Part shown: positions 23,924 to 33,268 of the stretch, piece after piece
Layout of the letters: every line of letters starts with the position of its first letter
How positions within the stretch are numbered: the stretch's first letter is position 1
Assembly: GCF_019970045.1 (NCBI RefSeq)
Contig: NZ_JAHXYI010000001.1
Location: 620,001 to 684,000, forward strand
From: Chryseobacterium sp. GVT01B
Lineage (GTDB): Bacteria; Bacteroidota; Bacteroidia; Flavobacteriales; Weeksellaceae
Direction: 5' to 3'
DNA length: 64,000 nt
Translations under genes and position numbers: made by a program
Notes under the pieces: model-generated
What the model was told of the DNA's origin: nothing
Databases searched by the model: none
The model's input: the letters and a program-made list of their open reading frames with translations, nothing else

Positions 23924-26647
23924 TTATCTCATAAAATAGCTGAAATAACTACAGCTTCCCATCAGGTTCTTCGTTGTTTCCGTATCAGAATACTGTGCTT
24001 TCAACTGAGCAAAATAGGTTCTGTATTTTTGATTTTTAAGATTGTCCATCTCCTTTTGGCGGGCATCTTCTTTCTCAGACCATTTCGGATCAGAATAATC
24101 AAAATCTTTTGGAGCCTTCGCTTCGTACTGATAATATTTACCTTGTTCAGCACTTGCCATCTGGAATAAGATTCTTGCTTTTTCTTCCTTATTGCTTGAA
24201 AGCTTAAGAGCTTTTTGATAATAATTGATTGATAGATCAAAGTTGTCAGGTTCAATATAAGAAGTGTCCAGGAAGTTCTTATAATAATACTTGTAAGGAT
24301 TCTTTCTGTCAGTATTCCAGAAGTCATATTTACCTCCGTTACTGTTATCAATATCCATTACAAACAATTCACGGTAATATCCTAAAATAGAGGTATTGTA
24401 CAATAGGTTTCCGATAAGCTGATTGGCTTTTGCGGCTTTTTCACCCGTTCCGTTTCCGATTTTTTTAAGCTGAATCAATACATCTGCTAACTCAAGCTTG
24501 TCCATGCTGGTTTTAATGAAAGGGAAATCAGCATAATTTTCAGCTTTCATACTTTCTGTATCCGCACTTCCGAAACTTTCCCAAACATTATGTCCAAATA
24601 CAAGGTTTGAAATATTTTTGAATCCGTCGTATTCAGTAGGAGTGTATTGTTTGGTAGTAATGGTCTGGCCGTTCTTTTCGGTCCATTCGTAATTCTGTCT
24701 TGGGATACCGGCAAAGCTTTTGGCTTTCTCATAATAAGATTTCGCCTTTTCAAAATCAGCCAGTCTCATTGCTCTGTCTCCGTAAATGGTATTGAAGAAT
24801 GCATCGATATTACCTACGCTATCCATGTTTTTAGCAATGATTTGCTGTTCAAACTGGGTTTTATCAGGCTTTCTGTAAAACTCTTCCACGCTCTTTACAA
24901 GGGTAGAATTCGGGTTGTACTGAAGATCCGAAAGCTTATTGTTCATCAGGAAGGATTTTCCGTCTTCACCCTGAAGGAAATAACGGTTTGCCATGACATC
25001 CTTAAGGAAATCGGCAGTAGACGGCACTTCACCATAATAATCAAAATTATCTGTAGTGGCTGTGTCTTTCTCTACCTTTTTCTCAACGAAATATTCAGCA
25101 TAATCTTTCATCAGGTGATCTTCATAGGCAGCATCAATTCTTGGCTGGGAAACAATATCATTCAGAACTTTCATTCGTTTGATCTCTTCCAGATATTCAG
25201 GGTTTGTTGTTTTAATATCTTCAAGGATTTCTGTACTTCCTTTGTAATCTTTTTTCAGGAATTTCAGATAGGCATCTGCGATCTGCCAATATTCATCCTT
25301 AGACTTTTCTTTCGTTTTGTCTGTGAATTTCTGGAGGTCGTCAAGATAATCCTTCATCTTGTCATCATAGCCATAGCCGGAAGTAGTATAAAATGGAATC
25401 CGGTTTGGATTGTCCAGCAACTCATCATCGCTTTGATCCGTTTTCTTTCCATCAGCAGACTCTTTAGATTTTGAACCTCCGAACAGGTTTTTAAAGAACC
25501 TTACAATTTTTTGCCAGAAAGAAAGCTTTTCTTCCTTTACCTCAGTGGTGGTGGCTTTAGTATCCTTTGCAGCAGTATTGTTATCGGCTTTTCCTCTTTG
25601 TATATACGGACTATTGGCTGCGTCTGAAGTGTAATAATAAGTAGGCAGATAGCTTCTTTCCAGTTCATTAATGCTTCTTGCAGCCATTACCTTCAGGATT
25701 TCAGAATCAGGATTGATTTCATACATCTTTTCCATAGTTGGAATCGGATTGTTGAAGTCTTCATACCCTAAAAGGAAATAAGCCATATTCTTTTCTTCGT
25801 TCGTATTGGCTCTCTTCATGATATTGCTGAAAGATGCCGTGTCAGAAAGTTTCATAGAAACAAATGCTGATTCCTTGCGGTCTTTGCTGTTCATGAATAC
25901 CTGAAAGAAATTCCAGTTGGCATCACTGTTCATTTCCAATCCTCTCTGTGCTCCGGCTAATTGGTCCAGAGACATGAAGTAAACAGTTCCTTTCAATTTG
26001 ATCGGAGCAACATAGGTTTTGAATGCCTGCATTGCAGAATCATAGTTTCTGGTATAATGATTCAGACGTACAAGCTGATATCCGTAACGTTGCTTGATCT
26101 CAGGGTTTCTTGCTGCATTGTACAAAGAAGTTAAAGCAGCAATGGTTTTGTTATAATCAAGTGCTGTAGCATTTTTTCTGTTGGCATCTCTGTCGTAATA
26201 AAATGAATTTTCATTTTCAACATAATTAATGCTCATATAAGGTTCCAGATACTTGGCTTCAATCAGATAATCAAGACCTTCCTTATATTTTTGGTAGAAC
26301 CCTGAACCCAGCTTTTGTAGAAGAGGATTTGTCGGACTTCCATTCTTTAAGGCATTCAGGTCGTTCATACTCATCTTATACACCAGATTCTGCGTCTCGG
26401 TATAGCTAAGCTGATTATTAAAGAATTTTTTCCATGTTTCAATATTGTCATCAGGAATCAATGCAGGATTGTATCCTCCATAAAATCTGCTCGAATAATT
26501 GTGCAAAAAAGGAAGATAAGCCTTATCCTTGATGATGGTTTGCGTAAAAAGGTTGAAGTAATCATAATCAGGATCTGACCATGCACAGGCGTCAGATTTT
26601 GTATAGAAAAGTGATACAACCGCAAGTGAAAGAATATACTTTTTCAT
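23924..26647 (-). CDS. Large exported helical-repeat protein of unknown function
   Basis: A 907-aa protein with a signal peptide; the mature part starts near CAWSDPDYDYFNLFTQ. Most of the sequence is charged helix with TPR-like stretches (for example MRLADFEKAKSYYEKAKSFA and FDLSINYYQKALKLSSNKEE). In the middle (about residues 355-415) there is a low-complexity insert with SFWQKIVRFFKNLFGG followed by a Lys/Asp-rich linker, dividing two repeat regions. No enzyme motif was recognised. It is 78 bp downstream of an unknown lipoprotein gene on the same strand, so the two may act together in the envelope. Confidence 0.7.
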   Translation of the reverse strand: MKKYILSLAVVSLFYTKSDACAWSDPDYDYFNLFTQTIIKDKAYLPFLHNYSSRFYGGYNPALIPDDNIETWKKFFNNQLSYTETQNLVYKMSMNDLNALKNGSPTNPLLQKLGSGFYQKYKEGLDYLIEAKYLEPYMSINYVENENSFYYDRDANRKNATALDYNKTIAALTSLYNAARNPEIKQRYGYQLVRLNHYTRNYDSAMQAFKTYVAPIKLKGTVYFMSLDQLAGAQRGLEMNSDANWNFFQVFMNSKDRKESAFVSMKLSDTASFSNIMKRANTNEEKNMAYFLLGYEDFNNPIPTMEKMYEINPDSEILKVMAARSINELERSYLPTYYYTSDAANSPYIQRGKADNNTAAKDTKATTTEVKEEKLSFWQKIVRFFKNLFGGSKSKESADGKKTDQSDDELLDNPNRIPFYTTSGYGYDDKMKDYLDDLQKFTDKTKEKSKDEYWQIADAYLKFLKKDYKGSTEILEDIKTTNPEYLEEIKRMKVLNDIVSQPRIDAAYEDHLMKDYAEYFVEKKVEKDTATTDNFDYYGEVPSTADFLKDVMANRYFLQGEDGKSFLMNNKLSDLQYNPNSTLVKSVEEFYRKPDKTQFEQQIIAKNMDSVGNIDAFFNTIYGDRAMRLADFEKAKSYYEKAKSFAGIPRQNYEWTEKNGQTITTKQYTPTEYDGFKNISNLVFGHNVWESFGSADTESMKAENYADFPFIKTSMDKLELADVLIQLKKIGNGTGEKAAKANQLIGNLLYNTSILGYYRELFVMDIDNSNGGKYDFWNTDRKNPYKYYYKNFLDTSYIEPDNFDLSINYYQKALKLSSNKEEKARILFQMASAEQGKYYQYEAKAPKDFDYSDPKWSEKEDARQKEMDNLKNQKYRTYFAQLKAQYSDTETTKNLMGSCSYFSYFMR

Positions 26648-26725
26648 AGGGTTCGTAGTGTTTTTTTAATTTTGTGTAATAGTTTATGGTTTGGTCTAGA
26701 CAGGTATGCCTCTATCTCCGAGAGA

Positions 26726-27703
26726 TTAAAATTTCCGATCTAACACAAATTTACTATCTAATTGATAATAAATAATATTAAAATGCGGGATTTTTTTCTC
26801 TAAAAATGAGATAACGTCCTGAAGCTGTTCTTCAGAAATTTCTTCTGCCTTTATTTTGAAGCCTTTGTTTAAATAACTTCCAAAATAGAATCCATCTTTC
26901 AACACCTGAATTTCGTGTTCGGATATCTTTTTGAAATTTGGGTTTTCAAGATCTCTTTTGGATAAAGCATTGATTAGTTTATGTTTGCCCAAATGATTGG
27001 TGACAATTCCCCAGGAATAAATAGGAAGGGCTACTTCAATTTTTTTGATAGGGTAGTCTTCCATTTTTGAAAGATAGCTTTTTAGGATGTTGATATCCAG
27101 AATGGAATTCTTGTCAGAATTTTCCAGTGGCGATGAAGTGGAGTAGCACATCAGATACACTTTTTCAACAGGAGGAATTCCGGTCTGCTTTTTATCTTTC
27201 ACCTGGTGAAGACGAAGGGTACAGGTGATTTCCTTGCCGGAGATCTTTTTGAGCTCTTTCAGGAATTTAAAATAATCATTTCGTGTTCCCGCTGTCCAGT
27301 CACAGTCGATCTGAATTTCATTATTGGTTTTCAGATGATACTCTTCCGCCTTTTTCTGAATTAAAAGATGAACACTTTCCGCAAGGAATTTGATCTCTTC
27401 TGCAGAAATGCCCAACAAAGTCTGATTGGTGATAAAAACAGTGGGAACAATCTGTTTATTGGTCTGAAAACTTTTGTCTTTTGTAATAACAGCTACCGGC
27501 TGAAATTTTCCGTTCACTTTGTCTACATCAAAAAATCTCGTGTACAGGTAAGGAACGGTTGCCTGATCTAATGCTTTCTTTTCTTCGTGATCCAGCTTCA
27601 GATTGGTTTTCCAGTAATAGAATGTGTATGGATGATTTTCTTTCTTATTGCATGATACTACAAGAAAGAGAAGAAATACGAATAAAATTTTAAAATGTCT
27701 CAT
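26726..27703 (-). CDS. Lipoprotein of unknown function, possible TIM-barrel
   Basis: A 325-aa lipoprotein (lipobox VVSC, Cys18). The segment EIQIDCDWTAGTRNDYFKFL followed by ITCTLRLHQ, VYLMCYST and IEVALPIYSWG looks like successive strands of a glycoside-hydrolase-like TIM barrel. It recalls DUF3142-type proteins (QIDxD motif), although I cannot confirm membership. It lies upstream of the large exported protein gene and has its own -7 box at 27753-27760. Function unknown. Confidence 0.65.
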   Translation of the reverse strand: MRHFKILFVFLLFLVVSCNKKENHPYTFYYWKTNLKLDHEEKKALDQATVPYLYTRFFDVDKVNGKFQPVAVITKDKSFQTNKQIVPTVFITNQTLLGISAEEIKFLAESVHLLIQKKAEEYHLKTNNEIQIDCDWTAGTRNDYFKFLKELKKISGKEITCTLRLHQVKDKKQTGIPPVEKVYLMCYSTSSPLENSDKNSILDINILKSYLSKMEDYPIKKIEVALPIYSWGIVTNHLGKHKLINALSKRDLENPNFKKISEHEIQVLKDGFYFGSYLNKGFKIKAEEISEEQLQDVISFLEKKIPHFNIIYYQLDSKFVLDRKF

Positions 27704-27750
27704 TGATACAAATCACTCTTGAAGCCACAATTCATTATAGCTATATGTTT

Positions 27751-27803
27751 TTCAAAAATAAAGATATTTAAGCAAAATATAAACCGTAAAATCCCGGTGA
27801 TTA
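27751..27803. repeat. Repeated promoter segment, copy A
   Basis: Aligns without gaps to 28308-28360 at roughly 44 of 53 positions by eye, including a shared AAAGATATTTAA core and CCGTAAAA. Both copies sit in the promoter of a minus-strand secreted-protein gene, and each is next to a similar GC-rich terminator. This suggests duplication of an intergenic unit. Confidence 0.6.
27753..27760 (-). promoter_or_regulatory. -7 promoter box of the unknown lipoprotein gene
   Basis: Reads TATTTTTG on the minus strand, 50 bp before the ATG at 27703. It lies inside a roughly 53-bp segment (27751-27803) that is repeated at 28308-28360 upstream of the next gene. Confidence 0.5.
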
Positions 27804-27828
27804 ATTTGGCGGGATCGCTTTTTACAAC

Positions 27829-27855
27829 AAAAAAGCCGCCCCGGATGGAGCGACT
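27829..27855 (-). terminator. Terminator of the small secreted protein gene
   Basis: On the minus strand a 9-bp stem with G-U pairs (AGTCGCTCC / GGGGCGGCT) and loop ATCC is followed by a run of Ts. It is 20 bp past the stop of the gene at 27875. Confidence 0.75.
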
Positions 27856-27874
27856 CTCTATATATACTGTTTTA

Positions 27875-28297
27875 CTACTTGTAAAGTTCACTTTCGCACT
27901 TACAGGTTTCCTTATCAATGCTCTCTCTGGAAGAGCAGCATCCATCAAGATGTAGAATATTTCCCCTTTCATCGGTAAGGTAAATCTTGTCTTTGTCGAA
28001 TTTCACCAAAAAAGTCTCCTCATATTCTTTGAAAGCTACTTTCATGACTTTATTAGGAGCATATTTTCCGGCATTGATTTCCTCTGTTGTTTCTTTTCCG
28101 TCTGCCTGATTCACCTGAACGTATCCAAAATGAACATCACCATTCGATTTTATATCCAGATAATAGTGGGGAGTACCGGTGCCGCTATATCCTTTCATGA
28201 TATCAAAACTTCTGTGTCCGGTAAAAGGAACCTTTGCCTGCTGTGCCAACGTAAAAATACTGATAAACAGGATCATTAAACTGAAAATCTTTTTCAT
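27875..28297 (-). CDS. Small exported protein with Cys-rich C-terminus
   Basis: A 140-aa protein with a signal peptide (MKKIFSLMILFISIFTLAQQ). The middle is beta-rich (YYLDIKSNGDVHFGYVQVN) and the end carries four cysteines (DGCCSS, CKCESE). The frame is open five codons further, but the -7 box TAATTTTG at 28310-28317 overlaps that upstream ATG, so the start at 28297 is chosen. No family was recognised. It follows the glycerol operon, behind a terminator, with its own promoter. Confidence 0.65.
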   Translation of the reverse strand: MKKIFSLMILFISIFTLAQQAKVPFTGHRSFDIMKGYSGTGTPHYYLDIKSNGDVHFGYVQVNQADGKETTEEINAGKYAPNKVMKVAFKEYEETFLVKFDKDKIYLTDERGNILHLDGCCSSRESIDKETCKCESELYK

Positions 28298-28307
28298 TAC
28301 TCTTTTT

Positions 28308-28360
28308 TCCAAAATTAAAGATATTTAAACAAAATATTCTCCGTAAAAACCCGGTTATTG
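28308..28360. repeat. Repeated promoter segment, copy B
   Basis: Partner of the segment at 27751-27803. It carries the -7 box of the small secreted protein gene (minus strand TAATTTTG at 28310-28317), 12 bp before the ATG at 28297. Confidence 0.6.
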
Positions 28361-28422
28361 ATGGGATTTTTACCCTACTTTAAATTCACATAATCCTTCT
28401 TCTTTTAGGAAGAGCATGTAAC

Positions 28423-28446
28423 AAAAAACCACCCCAAAAGGAGTGG
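28423..28446 (-). terminator. Terminator of the glycerol operon
   Basis: On the minus strand CCACTCC / GGGGTGG (one G-U) forms a stem with a short loop, followed by six Ts. It is 27 bp past the stop of the last glp-operon gene. It resembles the terminator at 27829-27855. Confidence 0.8.
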
Positions 28447-28473
28447 CTCTTCTATAATTTAGTTTCATTCAGA

Positions 28474-29286
28474 TTAAAAAACGGTTGCAGCAAGCTGAAT
28501 TCTTGCATACTTATTAGACGGATTCCACATCGCCATCATAGTTACAGGAAGGCTGTAGTGATCTGTGATCTTAACTACTTTTCCTGCTTTTACCCCTACA
28601 TTTACAATGTCGAAGCTGTTTTTGCCATTACCATACAAAAAGGTTTTGTCGTTGAGAGCAAATCCGGCCCCTACAAAAGCATCCAGGTTTACTTTCTGTC
28701 CACTGATGACAGGATAGCTTGCCTGAACATACGTAGAATATCTGTTTTTCTTATAACTTCCGTCAGCTTCCAGAATGACTTCTCCTGCATTGGCTCCTCC
28801 ATACAGCATAATGTCAGCTTCAATATTGATCGGGAATGAAGGTCCGAAAGTATAATTTGTTCTTAAATCAATAATATGAGCTGTTCTTCTCTGTGAATAG
28901 CTGAAGATATCATCAGCGGCTACTGCAGTATTGATATTTCTGGAGTTATAAAGATCCCATAATCCAATATAAAAACGTCCGTCAGAATACTGAACATAAT
29001 AATTGATCTCCTTGTAGTGGGTATTATCCTTATCATCCGCTAATGCAGAAGCTCCCCAAATTCCTACTTTCCATTTCTTTTCCGCATCCAAAGCATAGGA
29101 AAGATTTCCCATCACAACAGGCTTGTCTGTAATAATAAGCCCTCTCCATAAGTGATTGTTCTGAATGTTGGCTGTAAAATCAAGCCTGCCTTCTTTGGTT
29201 TCCTTGGTTTCACCAGTTTCCTGTGAAAATAACCTTCCTGTGCCCAAGGCAAGAAGAAAGATTCCCTTTAAGATTTTTTTCATCAT
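28474..29286 (-). CDS. Outer-membrane beta-barrel (TorF-like porin), last gene of the glp operon
   Basis: A 271-aa protein, or 270 aa from the second of two adjacent Met codons, with signal peptide MKKILKGIFLLALGTGRLFSQ. The mature part has amphipathic strands and ends in an aromatic residue (QLAATVF). The segment NNHLWRGLIITDKPVVMGNL resembles the first strands of TorF/Gcw_chp-type putative porins. It begins 5 bp after glpF, so it is part of the glycerol operon. A role as an outer-membrane pore for glycerol or glycerol phosphates is inferred from this position. The open frame extends 5' into glpF, but the MM start is the one with a signal peptide. Confidence 0.75.
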   Translation of the reverse strand: MMKKILKGIFLLALGTGRLFSQETGETKETKEGRLDFTANIQNNHLWRGLIITDKPVVMGNLSYALDAEKKWKVGIWGASALADDKDNTHYKEINYYVQYSDGRFYIGLWDLYNSRNINTAVAADDIFSYSQRRTAHIIDLRTNYTFGPSFPINIEADIMLYGGANAGEVILEADGSYKKNRYSTYVQASYPVISGQKVNLDAFVGAGFALNDKTFLYGNGKNSFDIVNVGVKAGKVVKITDHYSLPVTMMAMWNPSNKYARIQLAATVF

Positions 29287-29291
29287 TTGTT

Positions 29292-30023
29292 TTATTTTAA
29301 AAATCCATATATAACTGCTGCGATTATAGCCCCTGTAATTGGGCCTATAACAGGAATCCAGGCATATCCCCAATCACTACTTCCTTTTACAGGCAAGATG
29401 GCATGCATGATTCTTGGGGCAAGATCTCTTGCGGGGTTAATTGCATATCCTGTTGTTCCTCCTAGCGATAAGCCAATTGCCCACACCACAAACGTAACAG
29501 GAATAGCCCCGATAGTACCTAATCCTACTTTAGCGGTTGGATCTGCCTGTAAAGAAATACTGGGTTCTGCGAAATAGAAAACACAGAATACCAATACAAA
29601 TGTTCCGATAACTTCACTAATCAGGTTAGAGGATGTCTTTCTGATAGCCGGACCAGTACTGAAGCAGGCCAGTTTAGCTCCTTCATCTTCCGTGATGGCA
29701 AAATGATCTTTATGGAACAGCCACACCAAAAATGCACCCAACATTCCTCCAATCATTTGAGCTGCGATATAAGACGGAACGAGATCCCAGGAAAATTTTC
29801 CTGCAATGGCCAGTCCAATGGTTACAGCTGGATTCAGATGGGCACCACTTATTGGCCCTGCAACGGTTACTCCCACAAAAACGGCCAATGCCCATGCGGT
29901 AGTAATAACGATCCACCCGGAATTATTTCCTTTCGTATCTTTTAAGACAACATTGGCTACAACACCGTTGCCTAGCAATATTAGAAGCATCGTCCCGATA
30001 ACTTCTGCGATAAATGGAGTCAT
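29292..30023 (-). CDS. glpF: Glycerol uptake facilitator (aquaglyceroporin)
   Basis: Inner-membrane MIP-family channel that lets glycerol diffuse in. It is 243 aa with six TM helices and two half-helices carrying NPA motifs: SGAHLNPAVTIG and GYAINPARDLAPR. The Asp after the second NPA-Arg is characteristic of glycerol channels rather than water channels. It lies 23 bp downstream of glpK, in the order D-K-F. Confidence 0.96.
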   Translation of the reverse strand: MTPFIAEVIGTMLLILLGNGVVANVVLKDTKGNNSGWIVITTAWALAVFVGVTVAGPISGAHLNPAVTIGLAIAGKFSWDLVPSYIAAQMIGGMLGAFLVWLFHKDHFAITEDEGAKLACFSTGPAIRKTSSNLISEVIGTFVLVFCVFYFAEPSISLQADPTAKVGLGTIGAIPVTFVVWAIGLSLGGTTGYAINPARDLAPRIMHAILPVKGSSDWGYAWIPVIGPITGAIIAAVIYGFLK

Positions 30024-30046
30024 ATAAGTTTTTTTTTATGAGTGAG

Positions 30047-31543
30047 TTAATCTTCTATCCAGCTTTGAGCGCTTTTTACAGCTTTCTTCCAGAAGTGGGT
30101 CATTTTATCCACTTGTTCTCTGTCCAGTTGAGGATGGAAATCTTTGTCCACAATCCACTGTTCCTGAATTTCGTCTACATTTTTCCAGTATCCCACTGCA
30201 AGTCCTGCCAGATAGGCTGCACCAAGAGCTGTAGTTTCCAGTGTTTTGGGTCTTGTAATTTTAAATCCGAAAAGGTCAGACTGTATCTGCATCAAAAGAT
30301 CGCTGGCAGATGCACCGCCATCTACTCTTAATTCAAGACTGGCTGTTCCAGAATCAGCTTCCATAGCTTTCACAATATCATATACCTGAAATGCAATTCC
30401 TTCCAGTGTGGCTCTTGCAATATGTGCATCAGTGGTACCTCTGGTAATTCCTACAATTGTTCCACGGGCATACTGATCCCAATAAGGAGCACCAAGACCC
30501 GTCAATGCAGGAACGAAATACACACCGCCATTATCTTCTACAGAAGCAGCTAATTCATTTACCTGTTCAGATGAATGAATAAGCTTAAGCCCATCTCTTA
30601 ACCATTGAATGGCTGCGCCTCCTACAAATACACTTCCTTCAAGCGCATAGTTCACTTCTCCATTGATTTTCCAGGCTACAGTTGTAAGAAGATTGTTTTT
30701 GGAAGAAACTGCTTCTGTTCCTGTATTCATTAATAAGAAACATCCTGTCCCATAAGTATTTTTTACCATTCCCGGAGTGGTGCACATCTGACCAAATAAT
30801 GCAGCCTGCTGGTCTCCTGCAATTCCTGCGATCGGAATTTTGGTAGAGAACAGAGTAGTGGCAGTTTCACCATATATCTCACTGCTTTGTTTTACTTCCG
30901 GGAGAATAGCTTTTGGAATGTCAAATAATTCTAATAAATCATTATCCCATTCTAAAGTATGAATATTCAGAAGCATTGTTCTGCTGGCATTGGAAACATC
31001 CGTGATAAACATTTTTCCGCGGGTAAGTTTCCACACAAGCCATGTGTCAACCGTTCCGAAACATAATTTCCCTTCTTCTGCTTTTTGTCTTGCTCCTTCC
31101 GTATTATCGAGAATCCATTTTAGCTTGGTTGCTGAGAAGTAAGCATCCAGAACAAGTCCTGTTTTTTCTTTGATTGTTTCTGTGTGCCCTTGTTCTTTCA
31201 GTTCGTCGCAGTATTTTGAAGTTCTGCGGTCCTGCCATACAATTGCGTTGTAAATAGGTTCACCGGTTTCTTTGTCCCAAACGATGGTAGTTTCACGTTG
31301 ATTCGTAATACCAATAGCGGCAACTTCCAGTCCGGAAATACCTGCTTTCGCGATTACTTCTGCAGCTACGGAGATCTGTGAAGACCATATTTCATTAGGA
31401 TCATGTTCTACCCATCCCGGAGTAGGGAAGATCTGTCTGAAATCTTTCTGAGATACATATTTTATTTCTCCACTATGATTGAAGAGAATCGCTCTGGAGG
31501 AAGTCGTCCCCTGGTCTAGAGCGAGGATAAGTTTTTCATTCAT
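30047..31543 (-). CDS. glpK: Glycerol kinase
   Basis: Phosphorylates glycerol to sn-glycerol 3-phosphate, trapping it in the cytoplasm. It is 498 aa, standard FGGY-family length. Visible motifs are the N-terminal [15 protein letters not shown] phosphate loop, GITNQRETT, the catalytic-region [25 protein letters not shown], and the C-terminal [12 protein letters not shown] and [12 protein letters not shown]. It sits 10 bp after glpD and before glpF. Confidence 0.98.
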   Translation of the reverse strand: MNEKLILALDQGTTSSRAILFNHSGEIKYVSQKDFRQIFPTPGWVEHDPNEIWSSQISVAAEVIAKAGISGLEVAAIGITNQRETTIVWDKETGEPIYNAIVWQDRRTSKYCDELKEQGHTETIKEKTGLVLDAYFSATKLKWILDNTEGARQKAEEGKLCFGTVDTWLVWKLTRGKMFITDVSNASRTMLLNIHTLEWDNDLLELFDIPKAILPEVKQSSEIYGETATTLFSTKIPIAGIAGDQQAALFGQMCTTPGMVKNTYGTGCFLLMNTGTEAVSSKNNLLTTVAWKINGEVNYALEGSVFVGGAAIQWLRDGLKLIHSSEQVNELAASVEDNGGVYFVPALTGLGAPYWDQYARGTIVGITRGTTDAHIARATLEGIAFQVYDIVKAMEADSGTASLELRVDGGASASDLLMQIQSDLFGFKITRPKTLETTALGAAYLAGLAVGYWKNVDEIQEQWIVDKDFHPQLDREQVDKMTHFWKKAVKSAQSWIED

Positions 31544-31553
31544 GTATATAGTG

Positions 31554-33152
31554 CTAATTTAGGTTGATAACTTTAGGTGAATAAGGAGTTAATAAATACC
31601 CTCTTGCTAATTCAATGAATTCATTTTCCTGCTGCTGAGCCCATTCTTCAGAATATCCTTTTTCCTCAGCAATGATTCTTGCTACGTTATGTGCGCTGTC
31701 TATAGCGGCTCTTGCATCAAGAAAAAGTAAACGTACCCTTCTTGCCAGGATATCCTCAATAGTTTCCGCCATTTCCGTTCTTACAGCCCAAACTATTTCT
31801 GCTACAGTAAAAGGATGCTCCGGATGAATTTTTTGAGCATAACGAGGGTTGCTTTCCTGCAGTGCTTTGATAGAAGGGATATCAGATCCGTAAACGTACA
31901 GGTGATTCGTTCTGTCTACCTGTTCTGGTTTTACATTTCCATGGATGGAAAGATGTTCGGTCTTAGATGGGCTATTTCCCAACCTGTGAACTTTCATAGC
32001 TTCGTCTACAGTATCTTCCGCCATTTTACGGTAGGTGGTCCATTTTCCTCCGATAATAGAAACCAATCCTGTTTCTGATGTAATCACTTTATGGCTTCTG
32101 GAAACTTCTTTTGTACTTTTGCTTCCGTCTTTAGGAGCGGCAAGAGGACGAAGCCCGGCGAAAACAGATTTTACGTCTTCACGGGTTGGTTTTTTAGCTA
32201 AATATTGTCTCGCAGTATTTAAAACAAAGTTGATTTCTTCTTCCAAAGCACGAGGTTCGAAACTTTCGTCCTTTAAAAGAGTATCTGTAGTTCCTACTAA
32301 TGCTCTGTCATGCCATGGAACAACAAATAAAACCCTGCCGTCTGAAGTTTTTGGAATCATGATTGCATCATCACTTTTCAGGAAAGATTTATCTAATACA
32401 AGGTGAATTCCCTGGCTTGGTACTACAAGTTTACCATGCTTAGGATTGTTCATATTAAGAATGTCATTCGTAAAGACACCGGTTGCATTGATGACTACTT
32501 TACCATGAATCTGATATTGCTGTTTAGAAAACTGATCTTCTGCCACAACCCCGATTACTTTATCGGAATCATCTTTTAAAAGATTGATGACTTTTACATA
32601 ATTCACAGCACTTCCACCTTTTTCAATGATAGTCTGGGTAAGATTAATCGCAAGTCTGGCATCGTCAAATTGTCCGTCCTGGTAAACAACACCACTCATC
32701 AGGTGATTTTGTTCAATAGTAGGAAGCTTTTCAACAGTTTTTGATTTGCTGATGTATTTTGTTTTTCCCAAACTTAATTTTCCGGCAAGGAAATCATAAA
32801 CGGAGAGTCCTATTTTATAGTAGATTCCTCCCCACCATGTATAGTTCGGAATAATGAAAGACTGATTTTTCACGATATGTGCTGCATTTTTTGCCAGAAG
32901 TCCTCTTTCTTTCAATGCTTCTTTTACCAATCCGACATCTCCCTGGGCAAGATATCTAACTCCGCCGTGTACCAATTTGGTACTTCTGCTGGATGTTGCT
33001 TTTGCAAAATCATGAGATTCAATCAATAAAGTTTTGAATCCTCTGCTTACTGCGTCTAATGCTGAACCTAAACCACTGGCTCCTCCTCCTATGACAATAA
33101 AGTCCCATTCTTTTACATTGGTTAACTTACTGAGTTCTTCGTTTCGTTTCAT
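31554..33152 (-). CDS. glpD: Glycerol-3-phosphate dehydrogenase/oxidase
   Basis: FAD-dependent, membrane-associated enzyme oxidising glycerol 3-phosphate to dihydroxyacetone phosphate, usually passing electrons to quinone. It is 532 aa. The N-terminal dinucleotide-binding motif is [19 protein letters not shown], followed by the DAO-fold motif [15 protein letters not shown]. The C-terminal GlpO-type helical domain includes [21 protein letters not shown]. It is the first gene of the glp operon; three TTTCGTTT-type sites at its 5' end are probable operators. Confidence 0.95.
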   Translation of the reverse strand: MKRNEELSKLTNVKEWDFIVIGGGASGLGSALDAVSRGFKTLLIESHDFAKATSSRSTKLVHGGVRYLAQGDVGLVKEALKERGLLAKNAAHIVKNQSFIIPNYTWWGGIYYKIGLSVYDFLAGKLSLGKTKYISKSKTVEKLPTIEQNHLMSGVVYQDGQFDDARLAINLTQTIIEKGGSAVNYVKVINLLKDDSDKVIGVVAEDQFSKQQYQIHGKVVINATGVFTNDILNMNNPKHGKLVVPSQGIHLVLDKSFLKSDDAIMIPKTSDGRVLFVVPWHDRALVGTTDTLLKDESFEPRALEEEINFVLNTARQYLAKKPTREDVKSVFAGLRPLAAPKDGSKSTKEVSRSHKVITSETGLVSIIGGKWTTYRKMAEDTVDEAMKVHRLGNSPSKTEHLSIHGNVKPEQVDRTNHLYVYGSDIPSIKALQESNPRYAQKIHPEHPFTVAEIVWAVRTEMAETIEDILARRVRLLFLDARAAIDSAHNVARIIAEEKGYSEEWAQQQENEFIELARGYLLTPYSPKVINLN

Positions 33153-33176
33153 AAATGTTTCGTTTATGTTTCGTTT
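33142..33176. promoter_or_regulatory. Candidate GlpR-type operators upstream of glpD
   Basis: ATGTTTCGTTT occurs twice in perfect tandem (33155-33165 and 33166-33176), and TTTCGTTT again at 33142-33149 inside the first glpD codons. A variant on the other strand (AAACGAAT, 33258-33265) lies at the promoter of the divergent regulator. The half site resembles the ATGTTCG half of the E. coli GlpR operator. The position between -7 box and glpD start fits repression by the divergent DeoR-family protein. Confidence 0.6.
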
Positions 33177-33177
33177 T

Positions 33178-33185
33178 CAAATATA
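33178..33185 (-). promoter_or_regulatory. -7 promoter box of the glp operon
   Basis: Reads TATATTTG on the minus strand (full TAnnTTTG), 26 bp before the glpD ATG. The tandem operator-like repeats follow directly. Confidence 0.65.
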
Positions 33186-33246
33186 TAAATTAAAAATGAA
33201 AGCAAAAAGAAAATAAATGAAATTTTAAGAAGTGAAAAAAAAACGG

Positions 33247-33254
33247 TATTTTTG
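33247..33254 (+). promoter_or_regulatory. -7 promoter box of the DeoR-family regulator gene
   Basis: TATTTTTG, a full TAnnTTTG match, 14 bp before the ATG at 33269. A TTTCGTTT-like site (minus strand, 33257-33264) lies between box and start, suggesting autoregulation. Confidence 0.6.
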
Positions 33255-33268
33255 ATGAAACGAATAAA

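Noticed and set aside
24647..25474. 275-codon open frame on the plus strand inside the 907-aa minus-strand gene
   Set aside because: It is antisense to a gene with signal peptide and coherent repeat pattern, has no promoter, and its translation is hydrophobic low-complexity typical of a reverse-frame shadow.
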